Shown here in pieces: positions 51,220 to 59,169 of a stretch of 64,000 nucleotides of DNA (position 1 is the stretch's first letter; each line of letters opens with the position of its first letter). The position numbers and the translations under genes were made by a program. The stretch comes from Ruminococcus flavefaciens (GTDB lineage Bacteria; Bacillota; Clostridia; Oscillospirales; Ruminococcaceae): NCBI GenBank assembly GCA_023667045.1, contig JAMPAU010000002.1:1-64000 (forward strand), given 5' to 3'. The notes under the pieces are model-generated. The model ran no database searches and was not told the origin of the DNA. It saw only the letters and a program-made list of their open reading frames with translations.

Positions 51220-51519
51220 TTAATAACGGCGTTCCTTGAGTTCTGATACCGCTTTTCTTAACAGTTCGTTTTCTACTCTGAGTAAATTATTCTGTTCTAT
51301 AAGCAGGTCGTTTTCTGCCTCGAGACGTTCACGTTTTGTCTTGGTAAGCTCTCTGATTTGCTTTGCTTTTTCACGTTTGTTTTCGAGCGTCGTAATCCTC
51401 GCACACTCCTTGCAGTACTTGACTGAGATGTTGCGGAAGTAGTCGCCGTTTACCATGTCTGCAATCACCGTACCGCACAGTTTACAACGTTTTTCGGGTT
51501 CAAAATCCTCGTACTTCAT
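51220..51519 (-). CDS. Zinc-finger plus coiled-coil protein
   Basis: 99 residues. CKLCGTVI near 12 and YCKEC near 36 form a zinc site; residues 45-95 are a leucine-heptad coiled coil (ENDLLIEQNNLLRVENELLR). Possibly a small nucleic-acid-binding dimer. Confidence 0.72.
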   Translation of the reverse strand: MKYEDFEPEKRCKLCGTVIADMVNGDYFRNISVKYCKECARITTLENKREKAKQIRELTKTKRERLEAENDLLIEQNNLLRVENELLRKAVSELKERRY

Positions 51520-51564
51520 ACAGTCCCTCCCCTCTCCGAAACGGCTTTTTTATCGGACGTTTTT

Positions 51565-52026
51565 TCACTCCGTTATTTTATGTTTTTTCACCACGTCTGA
51601 CAGGATTTTTTCAGTCGGATTCGGGGGAGTGTGGCGACTGTTTTCGGGCAGACAGTCGATGACTTCCTGAAGTTCAGACCGCAACCGTGAACGTTCGGTA
51701 TTTGCAAGCTGTAAAAGAGACTTTGCGGTATCGGATTCAGAATCGTTCACCCAGAAATCAAAACTCATGTTCTCACCGGTAGCCTCGTTTACCCAGCTGA
51801 GTACAAACACCTTATGGTGCTGTTCGCTATTACAAATAGTAATATCGGTCAGCAGATTTTCAAGGGTCTGCAACTGCCTGTTGCACGTCTCGATTTTTTC
51901 GGTTTCCTCTACCACACGGCTGAAGTCCATGTCATCTTCCACCGGAACGTCCGACGGCTGTGAGTTACGCCACTGACAGACTTTCACAAACACAAACAGT
52001 ATCAGTCCGTAGAAAAGCACTTCCAT
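51565..52026 (-). CDS. Membrane-anchored hypothetical protein
   Basis: 153 residues. An N-terminal transmembrane helix (VLFYGLILFVFVKVC) followed by an acidic helical region and a conserved-looking VFVLSWVNEATGENMSFDFW. Encoded just after the DnaC-like gene. Not recognised. Confidence 0.65.
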   Translation of the reverse strand: MEVLFYGLILFVFVKVCQWRNSQPSDVPVEDDMDFSRVVEETEKIETCNRQLQTLENLLTDITICNSEQHHKVFVLSWVNEATGENMSFDFWVNDSESDTAKSLLQLANTERSRLRSELQEVIDCLPENSRHTPPNPTEKILSDVVKKHKITE

Positions 52027-52030
52027 AAAC

Positions 52031-52927
52031 TCACCTCCTGCCGAAAAGCTCCATCATTTTTCGTTGACGTAAGTCCTCACCCTGAACGAACATAAGCTGA
52101 CAGCAACCCGCAAGTCTGCTGAAAATTCTCTGATCACTTACCGAAAACGGTTGTTTTATCTGTTTACCGGTAAGGTTTGTTGTGACGATTATAGGCAGTC
52201 CTGCATTGATGCGGTTGTTTATCACCGTGAGAACAACCTCTTTCATATGGCTGCTATCACGTTCTGCCATTAAGTCGTCAATAATCAGCAGAGGATATTT
52301 GTTAAAGCTGTCATAATAGCTCTGCTTATCATTAAGAGGAAAAGCCGTATTATATATTGTTGCAAAGTCCGTCATCAGCACGGGAATTTCACGGTCAATC
52401 AGAGCGTTTGCGATACAGGCGGCAACATAGCTTTTACCTACGCCCACACCGCCGTTTATGTGAGTTACCTTTTTACCGTATTCATTAACGATTTCACCGT
52501 CCTCAAATCCGCTGTAAAAGATAATTCCAAGACCATTTCTGCGGAAATTCTCAAACTTATTGACATAATCTTTAGCAATCTGCATGATTACCGGATTATA
52601 GCCTTTATCGTTCTCAAAAGTCCATGTTTTCATGTCGTTCGTAGAATTCGGATTCTTACAAGTAGGAAAAGCATTTGTGCGAAGTTCGTCAACTGTATTG
52701 GTATGACGTGCATTTTCTTTTAACTGCTCGATAATTTTGTCTTTCTCTTGTTCACACTTACAAATACAATTTTTTATATCGTATTTTCCAAGAATGCATA
52801 TTTTTACCTGTTTTGGAGTACCGCATACTCCGCAACATAAAAGTCCGTCATCATTGATAAAGTCATTGTCATGAGATGTCATATTTTCTGCTACTCTCAT
52901 TGAAAGCCTTTCAAGAGTTACTTCCAT
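52031..52927 (-). CDS. DnaC/IstB-like helicase loader
   Basis: 298 residues from ATG 52927, overlapping the previous stop (TAATG). N-terminal zinc site (CCGVCG...CICKC), Walker A NGGVGVGKSYVA near 140, Walker B LLIIDDLMAE near 190, sensor VTTNLTG near 230. Loads the host DnaB helicase at the phage origin with the initiator encoded upstream. Confidence 0.92.
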   Translation of the reverse strand: MEVTLERLSMRVAENMTSHDNDFINDDGLLCCGVCGTPKQVKICILGKYDIKNCICKCEQEKDKIIEQLKENARHTNTVDELRTNAFPTCKNPNSTNDMKTWTFENDKGYNPVIMQIAKDYVNKFENFRRNGLGIIFYSGFEDGEIVNEYGKKVTHINGGVGVGKSYVAACIANALIDREIPVLMTDFATIYNTAFPLNDKQSYYDSFNKYPLLIIDDLMAERDSSHMKEVVLTVINNRINAGLPIIVTTNLTGKQIKQPFSVSDQRIFSRLAGCCQLMFVQGEDLRQRKMMELFGRR

Positions 52928-53754
52928 TAACAAGCACCTCCTAATCTGGCAAAGTCAGCCATAATTCTTTCATAATCCTCCTGCATTGTCGTTTGCCTGT
53001 AAGGAGTGTCCGTAGTTCTGACACCCTCATGAACGTTTGATTTGTAAGGTTGCCTGTATGTATTGCTGTTAAACGTTCTTTCAGCCTTTGGCTTTTCCAT
53101 TTCGCACCATGACTTTATTATTGCATAGTGAGATATTTTGTTGATAGTATACGCCTTGTCATACCTTGCAAGAGTGCGTGAAAGGTTTTCAAGTTTTTTA
53201 GCAAAGAGATTTTCATAGAGATTTGAAAGTTCATTATACTCTTTTTCGGAAAGAATTACATTTTTATGTTTTCCGAATTTTTTATCTGGCGGAGCAGTAG
53301 TAGAATTATAAGTAAGTTCATTATAAGTACTTTTACTATTGGTTTCAGTTTCTAAAATCGGGTGGTTTAAAAAAGTAGAATTGCCCGATTCCATATTTTT
53401 AAATTGGGGGGTAAAAACTTCAGGCTTTTCAGCCTTGATTTTTTTGTGTTCTGCTGTTGGCTCGATGCCTTTTTCTTTCAGCTTGTTGACGTTTACTTTG
53501 TAGAAATTTTTTGTACTGCCATTATCGTTTCGTTCTGCCCGCTTGATGATGAGACCGCTTGCGATAAGCTTATTAAAAGCTTTGATTATTGTTGCTTTTG
53601 AAAAAAATGTTTTTTCTTTAAAAGTATCCAGAGAGTAGTAGCACTCACCTGAACCGTTCTTTGAAAAGCTGTAGACCATAGAAAAAAGAATCATTTCAAG
53701 TCCTTTAAGCTTGAAAGTTCCTGTTATATGGTCGTCCCACATAAAAGTAGCCAT
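52927..53754 (-). CDS. Replication initiator with N-terminal winged helix
   Basis: 275 residues, AAAGGAGGAAAAAATT before ATG. Residues 1-95 are a winged helix (TFKLKGLEMILFSMVYSF, FFSKATIIKAFNKLIASGLIIK). A linker and a helical C-terminal domain follow, like phage O/DnaD-type initiators. Partner of the DnaC-like gene. Confidence 0.85.
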   Translation of the reverse strand: MATFMWDDHITGTFKLKGLEMILFSMVYSFSKNGSGECYYSLDTFKEKTFFSKATIIKAFNKLIASGLIIKRAERNDNGSTKNFYKVNVNKLKEKGIEPTAEHKKIKAEKPEVFTPQFKNMESGNSTFLNHPILETETNSKSTYNELTYNSTTAPPDKKFGKHKNVILSEKEYNELSNLYENLFAKKLENLSRTLARYDKAYTINKISHYAIIKSWCEMEKPKAERTFNSNTYRQPYKSNVHEGVRTTDTPYRQTTMQEDYERIMADFARLGGAC

Positions 53755-53892
53755 AATTTTTTCCTCCTTTGGTATGGTTAAGTGTTTGTGTGCGTATGAA
53801 TTTTTCCCATTGTCCTGAGAATAACTTTTGTGACTTGTCCGTCACTATATGGGATACGGCTGACTTAAAGGCTCAACCGTTCAGAAACCTGT
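53755..53892 (-). promoter_or_regulatory. Structured leader, copy D
   Basis: Minus strand TTCTGAACGGTTGAGCC, then TTTAAGTCAGCC, shared with copy C at 17 of 17 and most following positions with few changes, then a long A-rich leader into the initiator's ribosome site. Confidence 0.5.
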
Positions 53893-54069
53893 TTAAATTT
53901 CACATTTCATGTAACAGTAATACTCTTTTTTGCCTGAATATGTCTCGCTGTCATTATGTTTCTCGCAACATCTGACGGCTTCCTCACGTGTTTTCACGAT
54001 TTTATAAAGTTCAATGCCATCATTGAGTTCAAAGCAATTCTTTGCAATGTAAATGCGGTACTCAGTCAT
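53893..54069 (-). CDS. Small Cys-containing protein
   Basis: 58 residues from ATG 54069 to TAA 53893. EYRIYIAKNCFELNDG, EEAVRCCEKHND and YYCYMKCEI. Overlaps the repressor-like gene by 8 bases. Not recognised. Confidence 0.6.
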   Translation of the reverse strand: MTEYRIYIAKNCFELNDGIELYKIVKTREEAVRCCEKHNDSETYSGKKEYYCYMKCEI

Positions 54070-54274
54070 TATTCCACCTCCTCTCGCTTACCAGTTCCTC
54101 GCAGGTCGTTCCCATGAGAGTGGCAATCTTTACAGCTTTGTATACGTCCGGAGCAGTTTCACCGCTTTCATACCGTGAAATACTGGAGCGTTCCGCACCT
54201 ATAAGCCGTGCGAATTCTTCCTGTGTATAGCCGTTCTGAATACGGAAGAATTTTATTTTTTCAGCAAAGTTCAT
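54062..54274 (-). CDS. XRE-family regulator (Cro-like)
   Basis: 70 residues. IQNGYTQEEFARLIGAERSSISRYESGE is a classic helix-turn-helix. First gene of the leftward lytic operon, opposite the rightward repressor, so it takes the Cro position. Confidence 0.88.
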   Translation of the reverse strand: MNFAEKIKFFRIQNGYTQEEFARLIGAERSSISRYESGETAPDVYKAVKIATLMGTTCEELVSERRWNND

Positions 54275-54621
54275 TTTTTCGATACCCCGTCTTAAAAAAA
54301 TTCAAAAAGCTATTGACAAATTTTCGAATTTGGTATAAAATAAAGTAAACAGAAATTTTTTTAACCCGTTTTGTGAATTTATTCACACGGGACTTTAAAA
54401 AATAATACGTCCGTAAAAACGCATTATTTTTCGGGAAAAATTCCCATACCAATGGAAAATATGCCAACCAACAGCTTTTGTGTTCCGGTGACTTTCGCAC
54501 GTTTCCCTGAACACAAGTATAGTATAATTCAATTAATTGCAAAAGTCAAGCAGTAAATTGAAATTTTTGATACATTTTATTGAATTTTGTATAACTTCAC
54601 AATTTTCAAGGAGGTGCTTAT
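54275..54621. promoter_or_regulatory. Lysogeny switch region
   Basis: 347 bases between the two divergent regulators. Plus strand: TTGACA (54319 on), 17 bases, TAAAAT. Minus strand: TTGACT (near 54550), 17 bases, TATACT (near 54527). AAATTTTCGAATTT near 54325 is a near-palindrome suited to a dimeric repressor. A 93-codon frame here is probably not a gene. Confidence 0.6.
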
Positions 54622-54963
54622 ATGTTTTATGAACGTTTTATACAATTATGTGATTTGAAATTTGAAAAACCTACAAATGTTTTGAAAATCATAGGGGCAA
54701 GTCCTGGAAATTTAAGTAACTGGAAAAGTGGCGGAGCGGTCAAATCAGACATTTTAATGAAATTATCTGAACATTTTAATGTATCAGTTGACTATCTTCT
54801 GGGACGTGATGATAATCACATGGAATCATACAACAATACTGATACACACCTTGATGAGATGTCAGCAACTTTGCTTGACGATTTCAGCAAACTTGAAACA
54901 GCTGAAAAAGCGAGAGTAATTGTCATGATTGATGACATGAAAAAAGCTAAAGAACGTAAATAA
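54622..54963 (+). CDS. XRE-family repressor (CI-like, no protease domain)
   Basis: 113 residues, AAGGAGGTGCTTAT before ATG. Helix-turn-helix LKIIGASPGNLSNWKSGG and KLSEHFNVSVDYLLGRDD. The short helical C-terminus (ETAEKARVIVMIDDMKKA) lacks a LexA-type protease, so induction would need another factor. Co-transcribed with the Ltp-like gene. Confidence 0.85.
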   Translation: MFYERFIQLCDLKFEKPTNVLKIIGASPGNLSNWKSGGAVKSDILMKLSEHFNVSVDYLLGRDDNHMESYNNTDTHLDEMSATLLDDFSKLETAEKARVIVMIDDMKKAKERK

Positions 54964-54981
54964 TTAAGGGGGATTATTGGG

Positions 54982-56031
54982 GTGAAAAATAAAATACTGC
55001 ATATTATCGAATGGATATTTGCTATATTTGGACTTTTAACATCTGTTGTGATATTTGCTTCTGGTGGAATAATCAGTGGAATTGTTTTTTTAATATCGGC
55101 TTTAGTAATTTCTCCTGTTTTTGAAAAAATTCCTCTGCTAACCGACAAGCCTAAAAAGCGTACTGTTTTGCAGTTTGTGCTTTCGTTTATAATATATTTT
55201 ATAGCTATTTTCTTAGCACCAACAAGCTCAAATCATGAAAATGATTCAATGTCAGACGTTTCTGTTGCAAATACAACAATTTCAACAAGTATTACTGATG
55301 AAACGACTACTACTAAAACAACAACACTCCCTGTTACTACGTCATCTGTTTCTGAAACAACTCAGACAACCACTACAAGTACCACTACTTCTACGACAAT
55401 CACGGCTACATCTACCACCACCAGTACAACTTCTTTAACAACAAATACTACTACTTCTACTAAAACAACAACGACAACTACTACAAAGAGCAGTAAAGAG
55501 ACGGCTCTAAATCGTGCTTTGGAGTTTATTGACGGCGACGGATACTCTTATATCGGATTAATTGATATACTTGAATTTGTAGGATATACACATGAAGATG
55601 CTGTTTATGCGGCAGATAATTGTGGTGCTGATTGGAATCAAGAAGCTGTTGAAAGTGCAAAAAGCTACTTGGAAATTTTTGATTTTTCAAAAGAAAGATT
55701 GATTCAACAGCTTATTGGTGGAGAAGAATTTACAGAAGAACAAGCCGAATATGCTGCAAGTCAATTTGATTTGAAAAGTGAAAATGAAACCATTTCAACT
55801 TCTGCTCCGACACCCGTAGAGGTTCAGCCGGTAGCGACTTTACATTTTATCGTAAATTTAGAATCAAATTGTATACATATTGATTCCGGTTGCTCTGCTG
55901 CACAAAAGATTCTTCAAGAAAATCGTGCTGAAATTGATATATCAGCCAGTGATTTAGGAAGTTATTATCAGACTTACTGGGCTTGTGGTAAATGCTCAAA
56001 AGCTTATTCTAATATACTTCCAAAGTTTTAA
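54982..56031 (+). CDS. Ltp-like superinfection-exclusion protein, membrane-anchored
   Basis: 349 residues, GTG start after GGGGGATTATTGG. Two N-terminal transmembrane helices at about 8-25 and 28-45, with a third hydrophobic stretch near 60-78. A Thr-rich linker covers about 85-165. Two Ltp/DUF1535-type repeats follow at 170-260 (IDILEFVGYTHEDAVYAADN, CGADWNQEAVESAKSYL). A Cys tail ends the protein (CIH...CSAAQK...WACGKC). Ltp repeats in Streptococcus phage TP-J34 block DNA entry of other phages. Lysogenic expression next to the repressor fits exclusion. Confidence 0.85.
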   Translation: MKNKILHIIEWIFAIFGLLTSVVIFASGGIISGIVFLISALVISPVFEKIPLLTDKPKKRTVLQFVLSFIIYFIAIFLAPTSSNHENDSMSDVSVANTTISTSITDETTTTKTTTLPVTTSSVSETTQTTTTSTTTSTTITATSTTTSTTSLTTNTTTSTKTTTTTTTKSSKETALNRALEFIDGDGYSYIGLIDILEFVGYTHEDAVYAADNCGADWNQEAVESAKSYLEIFDFSKERLIQQLIGGEEFTEEQAEYAASQFDLKSENETISTSAPTPVEVQPVATLHFIVNLESNCIHIDSGCSAAQKILQENRAEIDISASDLGSYYQTYWACGKCSKAYSNILPKF

Positions 56032-56046
56032 AATGGAGTGAACTTT

Positions 56047-56459
56047 ATGCAACTGAATTTTGATATTGTACGTAAAGTGTTGTTATATATTGAGAATGCA
56101 ACAAAGTATGTAGAAAATAATGGAGAGTTGATGCCACTATTTATACCATTGTCACATTTGGTAGGCGAGAACGAATGCAGTTCTATTCGGAGGCTCTTTA
56201 TGTTGTCAGAAAACTGGAAGACGGCGGTTATATAATTACCACCGAAACTGGCAAAGAACCCATGCAAAAAATTTTTGATTCTCAGAATCCGGAAAATTCG
56301 TCACTTTATGTACTGGACATCACTTTCAAAGGAACTGAATTTCTCAATCTTATAAGAGATGATGAAGTATGGAAAACATACAAGTTCAATAAATTTATTC
56401 TGTCTTTTGAGGTAATCACGCAAATGATACCTAAATTAGCTACAATATTTGAAGTATAA
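56047..56459 (+). pseudogene. DUF2513-like gene with a one-base frameshift
   Basis: From ATG 56047 (GGAGTGAACTTT upstream) the start LNFDIVRKVLLYIENATKYV and LIPLSHLVGENE-like text match DUF2513. The frame is lost near 56175; MQFYSEALYVVRKLEDGGYI and FKGTEFLNLIRDDEVWK continue one base out of register. Adding one A near GAATGCAG would restore it. Either a mutation or an assembly error. Confidence 0.75.
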
Positions 56460-56547
56460 ACGCCTGATACCAAGCCATTTTTACATATAAGTCATACAAC
56501 CGCCGTATAATAAATACGGAGGTGATTTCATGAGGGAGGAAAGAATT

Positions 56548-56778
56548 ATGAATACAAGAGAAGTAATTTATCGTGACATCGCATTCTTTACAGATGAACA
56601 GATAGAAGAACTGGCTGTATTTGTAAATAATATAAAAAACAGACAGACAGTTGACGAAGTTGATACTTTATGCGGGATTTTTCATGATGTTGCCAATCCT
56701 GCTCTGATACCTTCTGAAAAAAGTGCGTGGGAACAGTCCGCCGTAGAAAACGAAATTCTTTTCAAGGAGAACTTATAA
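56548..56778 (+). CDS. Antitoxin-like partner of a PIN toxin
   Basis: 76 residues from ATG 56548 (GGGAGGAAAG upstream; ATG 56530 is an alternative). FFTDEQIEELAVFVNNIKNRQ and an acidic C-terminus. Ends right before the PIN gene start, the usual antitoxin place, though the family is not one I can name. Confidence 0.7.
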   Translation: MNTREVIYRDIAFFTDEQIEELAVFVNNIKNRQTVDEVDTLCGIFHDVANPALIPSEKSAWEQSAVENEILFKENL

Positions 56779-57168
56779 ATGAAAATCCTTGACGCAAATA
56801 TGATAATCCGTTATCTTATCAGAGATAATGAGGATATGGCAGAACAGGTGAAACATATCCTAAAAACAGAAAAAGTGCTTATTATTCCGGAAGTCATTGC
56901 AGAAGTAATTTATGTTATGATGAAAGTATATAATTATGACAGAATAATTGTTGCAGATACATTGCTGAGATTTGTTAATTTATCTTCCGTGGTTCTCAAT
57001 CAGCCCGAAGTTTTAAAGTCAGGTCTTAATTTTTTCAGAAATACAAACCTTGATTTTGTTGACTGCCTGTTATGTGCATATCATACAGATGCAGGTTATG
57101 AAATCTGTACTTTTGACAAAAAGCTTAACAGACTTATTGAAAAATCTGAAAAAAAGCATTTTATGTAA
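56779..57168 (+). CDS. PIN-domain toxin
   Basis: 129 residues, AAGGAGAACTTATAA before ATG. LDANMIIRYLIRDNEDM with the first catalytic Asp, EVIAEVIYVM and FVDCLLCAYHTDAGYEICTFDKKL with later acidic residues. VapC-like ribonuclease. Confidence 0.87.
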   Translation: MKILDANMIIRYLIRDNEDMAEQVKHILKTEKVLIIPEVIAEVIYVMMKVYNYDRIIVADTLLRFVNLSSVVLNQPEVLKSGLNFFRNTNLDFVDCLLCAYHTDAGYEICTFDKKLNRLIEKSEKKHFM

Positions 57169-57171
57169 AAA

Positions 57172-57208
57172 ATAGTCAGGTGCAACCCGATTTTTAATCG
57201 GGTCATAC
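57172..57208 (+). terminator. Terminator after the PIN module
   Basis: Nested hairpin CAGGT...ACCTG around CCCGATTTTTAATCGGG, 8 bases after the toxin stop. No long T-run follows. Confidence 0.55.
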
Positions 57209-57260
57209 CTGTCCTAAATAAAAAGGAGTACTTAAAAGAAAATCAGCACATTCAGTGTGT

Positions 57261-57310
57261 GAGTCTGCCGGAACTCTGCTAACCTTAAAACAAAGTTCCG
57301 GAACAGACTC
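57261..57310. repeat. Long inverted repeat downstream of the tRNA-like gene
   Basis: Arms GAGTCTGCCGGAACTCTG and CAAAGTTCCGGAACAGACTC pair with two small bulges across a 12-base loop. It lies downstream of the minus-strand tRNA pair and may act as their terminator or as a processing element. The 659-base stretch 57169-57827 has no credible protein gene. Confidence 0.5.
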
Positions 57311-57349
57311 CCAACCATACAAAGGAGATTCCTGCCTAAGCAAGAACCG

Positions 57350-57422
57350 TGGTGACGACAGCCGGATTCGAACCGGCATCTCCAAGTCCTGTAACCTGGC
57401 GAGTTCCATACTCTATATCGCC
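57350..57422 (-). tRNA. Atypical tRNA, isotype uncertain
   Basis: Acceptor GGCGATA pairs with TGTCGTC (two G-U), followed by A and an encoded CCA. T-arm GCCGG-TTCGAAT-CCGGC is canonical. D-arm GAGT/ACTC has only a 5-base loop. Anticodon stem CCAGG/CTTGG encloses eight bases (TTACAGGA), so the anticodon may be ACA, or TAC if shifted. Total 73 bases with CCA. Confidence 0.6.
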
Positions 57423-57629
57423 ATGTGTGTGCCTTGTCGGGTTCACGTTGAATTTAATGCAAACCGGACAAGACGGCTCAGAATTATTTCAGGAGGATTC
57501 AGTATCGTTCAAAGATAAAAGAAAGGATAAACAAAATCTTTAATCGTAGAATCTTCTTTTTTGGAGTCGCCGGAATTTGAGATAAACTCCGGCTATGCCA
57601 AACAGCACAAGTGTTGAGGTTTTTCCTCA

Positions 57630-57705
57630 TGGTTGCAGAGGCTGGACTTGAACCAGCGACCTTCAGGGTATGAACCTAACGAGCTACCAACTGCTCTACT
57701 CTGCC
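57630..57705 (-). tRNA. tRNA-Met (CAT)
   Basis: 76 bases with encoded CCA. D-arm GAGC/GCTC, anticodon stem TTAGG/CCTGA with loop TTCATAC, T-arm GCTGG/CCAGC. The anticodon stem lacks the GGG/CCC of initiators, so an elongator (or an Ile-type CAT). Position 1-72 is G-A, a mismatch. Confidence 0.88.
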
Positions 57706-57827
57706 ATGCTAAAAAATAGCATGATTATATAATACCACTTAAAATAGAAAATGTCAACTATTTTTAGTTTAAAAATCCTAAATTAAATAAAAAATGTCAT
57801 TTTGCATAAAACAAAGGGGGAGTATTT

Positions 57828-58226
57828 GTGAACAACTCACAAGAGATTGCAGATATTATCCGTTTTCAAGTATCTGTTAAAAGGCTTACTATTTCAAAAA
57901 TGCTGACTGATATTGGCTTGGCAAAAAATACACTTCAAAATATGGACAATGGTTCTATGATAAAAGCCGACAGTTTAGGAAAAATTGCAGACTACTTAGA
58001 TTGTTCTGTTGATTATCTTCTTGGTAGAACTAAAAGTTCACAAAGCCTATCAAATAATCACATAAATGCGGTAGATATTCAAGGAGACAATTTCCAGACT
58101 ATCGGTGCAAATGAAACAATAGCCAAAAGAGATAAAGAACTCATCCAGAAGATAAATAATCTCAGCTTTGATGATTATGCTGATGTCATCAGTTATATCA
58201 ATTCAAAATTCAGAAGTAACATTTAG
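57828..58226 (+). CDS. XRE-family regulator
   Basis: 132 residues, GTG start after AAAGGGGGAGTATTT. ISKMLTDIGLAKNTLQNMDNGS helix-turn-helix, then IADYLDCSVDYLLGRT. It has a dimerisation-like C-terminal half. Related in layout to the 54622 repressor. Confidence 0.85.
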   Translation: MNNSQEIADIIRFQVSVKRLTISKMLTDIGLAKNTLQNMDNGSMIKADSLGKIADYLDCSVDYLLGRTKSSQSLSNNHINAVDIQGDNFQTIGANETIAKRDKELIQKINNLSFDDYADVISYINSKFRSNI

Positions 58227-58267
58227 AAAATAATTGTGGTATAATATAAATAAAGGAGATGATTTTT

Positions 58268-58471
58268 ATGGGAGCATATGCAGTACCGTCTAATCAGCCG
58301 TTTGTAGCCAAAGGCGAAATAAAGAGAAAAAGAAAACCCGGAAGACTTGAAGAACTTACAGAATTTCTGAAAGGAACAGACATACATTTTGATTCTGCAA
58401 CAGGAAACGCAGTTTTAATGCGTGGTGACGAAGTAGTTGGTGTATTTAAAGACGAAGATGATGGTGATTGA
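58268..58471 (+). CDS. Small protein upstream of a toxin-antitoxin pair
   Basis: 67 residues from ATG 58268 (AAGGAGATG upstream). Basic segment EIKRKRKPGRLEELTEFL, then TGNAVLMRGDEVVGVF and an acidic end. Possibly an extra antitoxin-like subunit. Confidence 0.62.
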   Translation: MGAYAVPSNQPFVAKGEIKRKRKPGRLEELTEFLKGTDIHFDSATGNAVLMRGDEVVGVFKDEDDGD

Positions 58472-58490
58472 TAAGTATAGGAGGGATTTT

Positions 58491-58712
58491 ATGAGTACCA
58501 AAGAAATGGCATACAGCATATTCAATCAGCTTAATGAAGACCAGCTGAAAGGTTTTATTGCTATGTTTGAAAGATTTTATCCTATTAAGGAAAATAAAAC
58601 AAATGAAAAGATTATGGCATTTGAAGAACTTGAAAAACTCCGCAGACCAATCTCGAATCTTGATGAAGAAGATGAACTTGATAAATGGCGAATGGAGAAG
58701 TATGAAGTATGA
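58491..58712 (+). CDS. Antitoxin-like protein
   Basis: 73 residues, GGAGGGATTTT before ATG 58491. STKEMAYSIFNQLNEDQLKGFI then an acidic helical tail. Overlaps the PIN toxin start by 4 bases, the usual antitoxin arrangement. Confidence 0.72.
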   Translation: MSTKEMAYSIFNQLNEDQLKGFIAMFERFYPIKENKTNEKIMAFEELEKLRRPISNLDEEDELDKWRMEKYEV

Positions 58713-59119
58713 AAGTTCTTATAGATACTAATGTTCTCATAGACTATATGGCAGAGCGTGAGCCTTATTTTGAAGATGCAAGAAAAATACTGTTTGCGTG
58801 CGGACAAAATAAAATAGAAGGCTGTATAGCCGCCCATTCTGTCAGCAACATTTTTTATATTCTCAGAAAACATATTCCTGAAAGTGAGAGACGGGCAATA
58901 CTTAAAAATTTATGTACAATAACTACAGTGATTGAAATTGACAGACAGAAATTAGTAAACGCTCTGGATAATGTGGATTTCAGTGATATGGAAGATTGTC
59001 TGCAATCAGAATGTGCCGATGTTTTTAAGGCAGATTACATTGTTACAAGAAATATAAAAGACTTTGAAAAAAGCAGTATTACACCGATTCTGCCAGCTGA
59101 TTTCATAAAATTATTATAA
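58709..59119 (+). CDS. PIN-domain toxin
   Basis: 136 residues. VLIDTNVLIDYMAEREPYFEDA, SVSNIFYILRKH and DVFKADYIVTRNIKDFEKS, the full PIN pattern. Closest in this window to the toxin at 19711. Confidence 0.88.
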   Translation: MKVLIDTNVLIDYMAEREPYFEDARKILFACGQNKIEGCIAAHSVSNIFYILRKHIPESERRAILKNLCTITTVIEIDRQKLVNALDNVDFSDMEDCLQSECADVFKADYIVTRNIKDFEKSSITPILPADFIKLL

Positions 59120-59120
59120 A

Positions 59121-59156
59121 AAATCCGGCATCATAAAAGATACCGGATAATTTTTT
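59121..59156 (+). terminator. Terminator after the PIN module
   Basis: Arms ATCCGGCATC and GATACCGGAT followed by AATTTTTT, just before the integrase ribosome site. Confidence 0.75.
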
Positions 59157-59169
59157 AAGGAGGAAAAAT

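Noticed and set aside
54261..54542. A 93-codon frame in the lysogeny switch
   Set aside because: No ribosome site, overlaps promoters and the Cro-like gene start.
57350..57422. Amber suppressor tRNA
   Set aside because: No CTA in the anticodon loop TTACAGGA.
57203..57543. Protein frames across the tRNA pair
   Set aside because: They overlap the tRNA-like gene and its inverted repeat; codon content resembles structural RNA.
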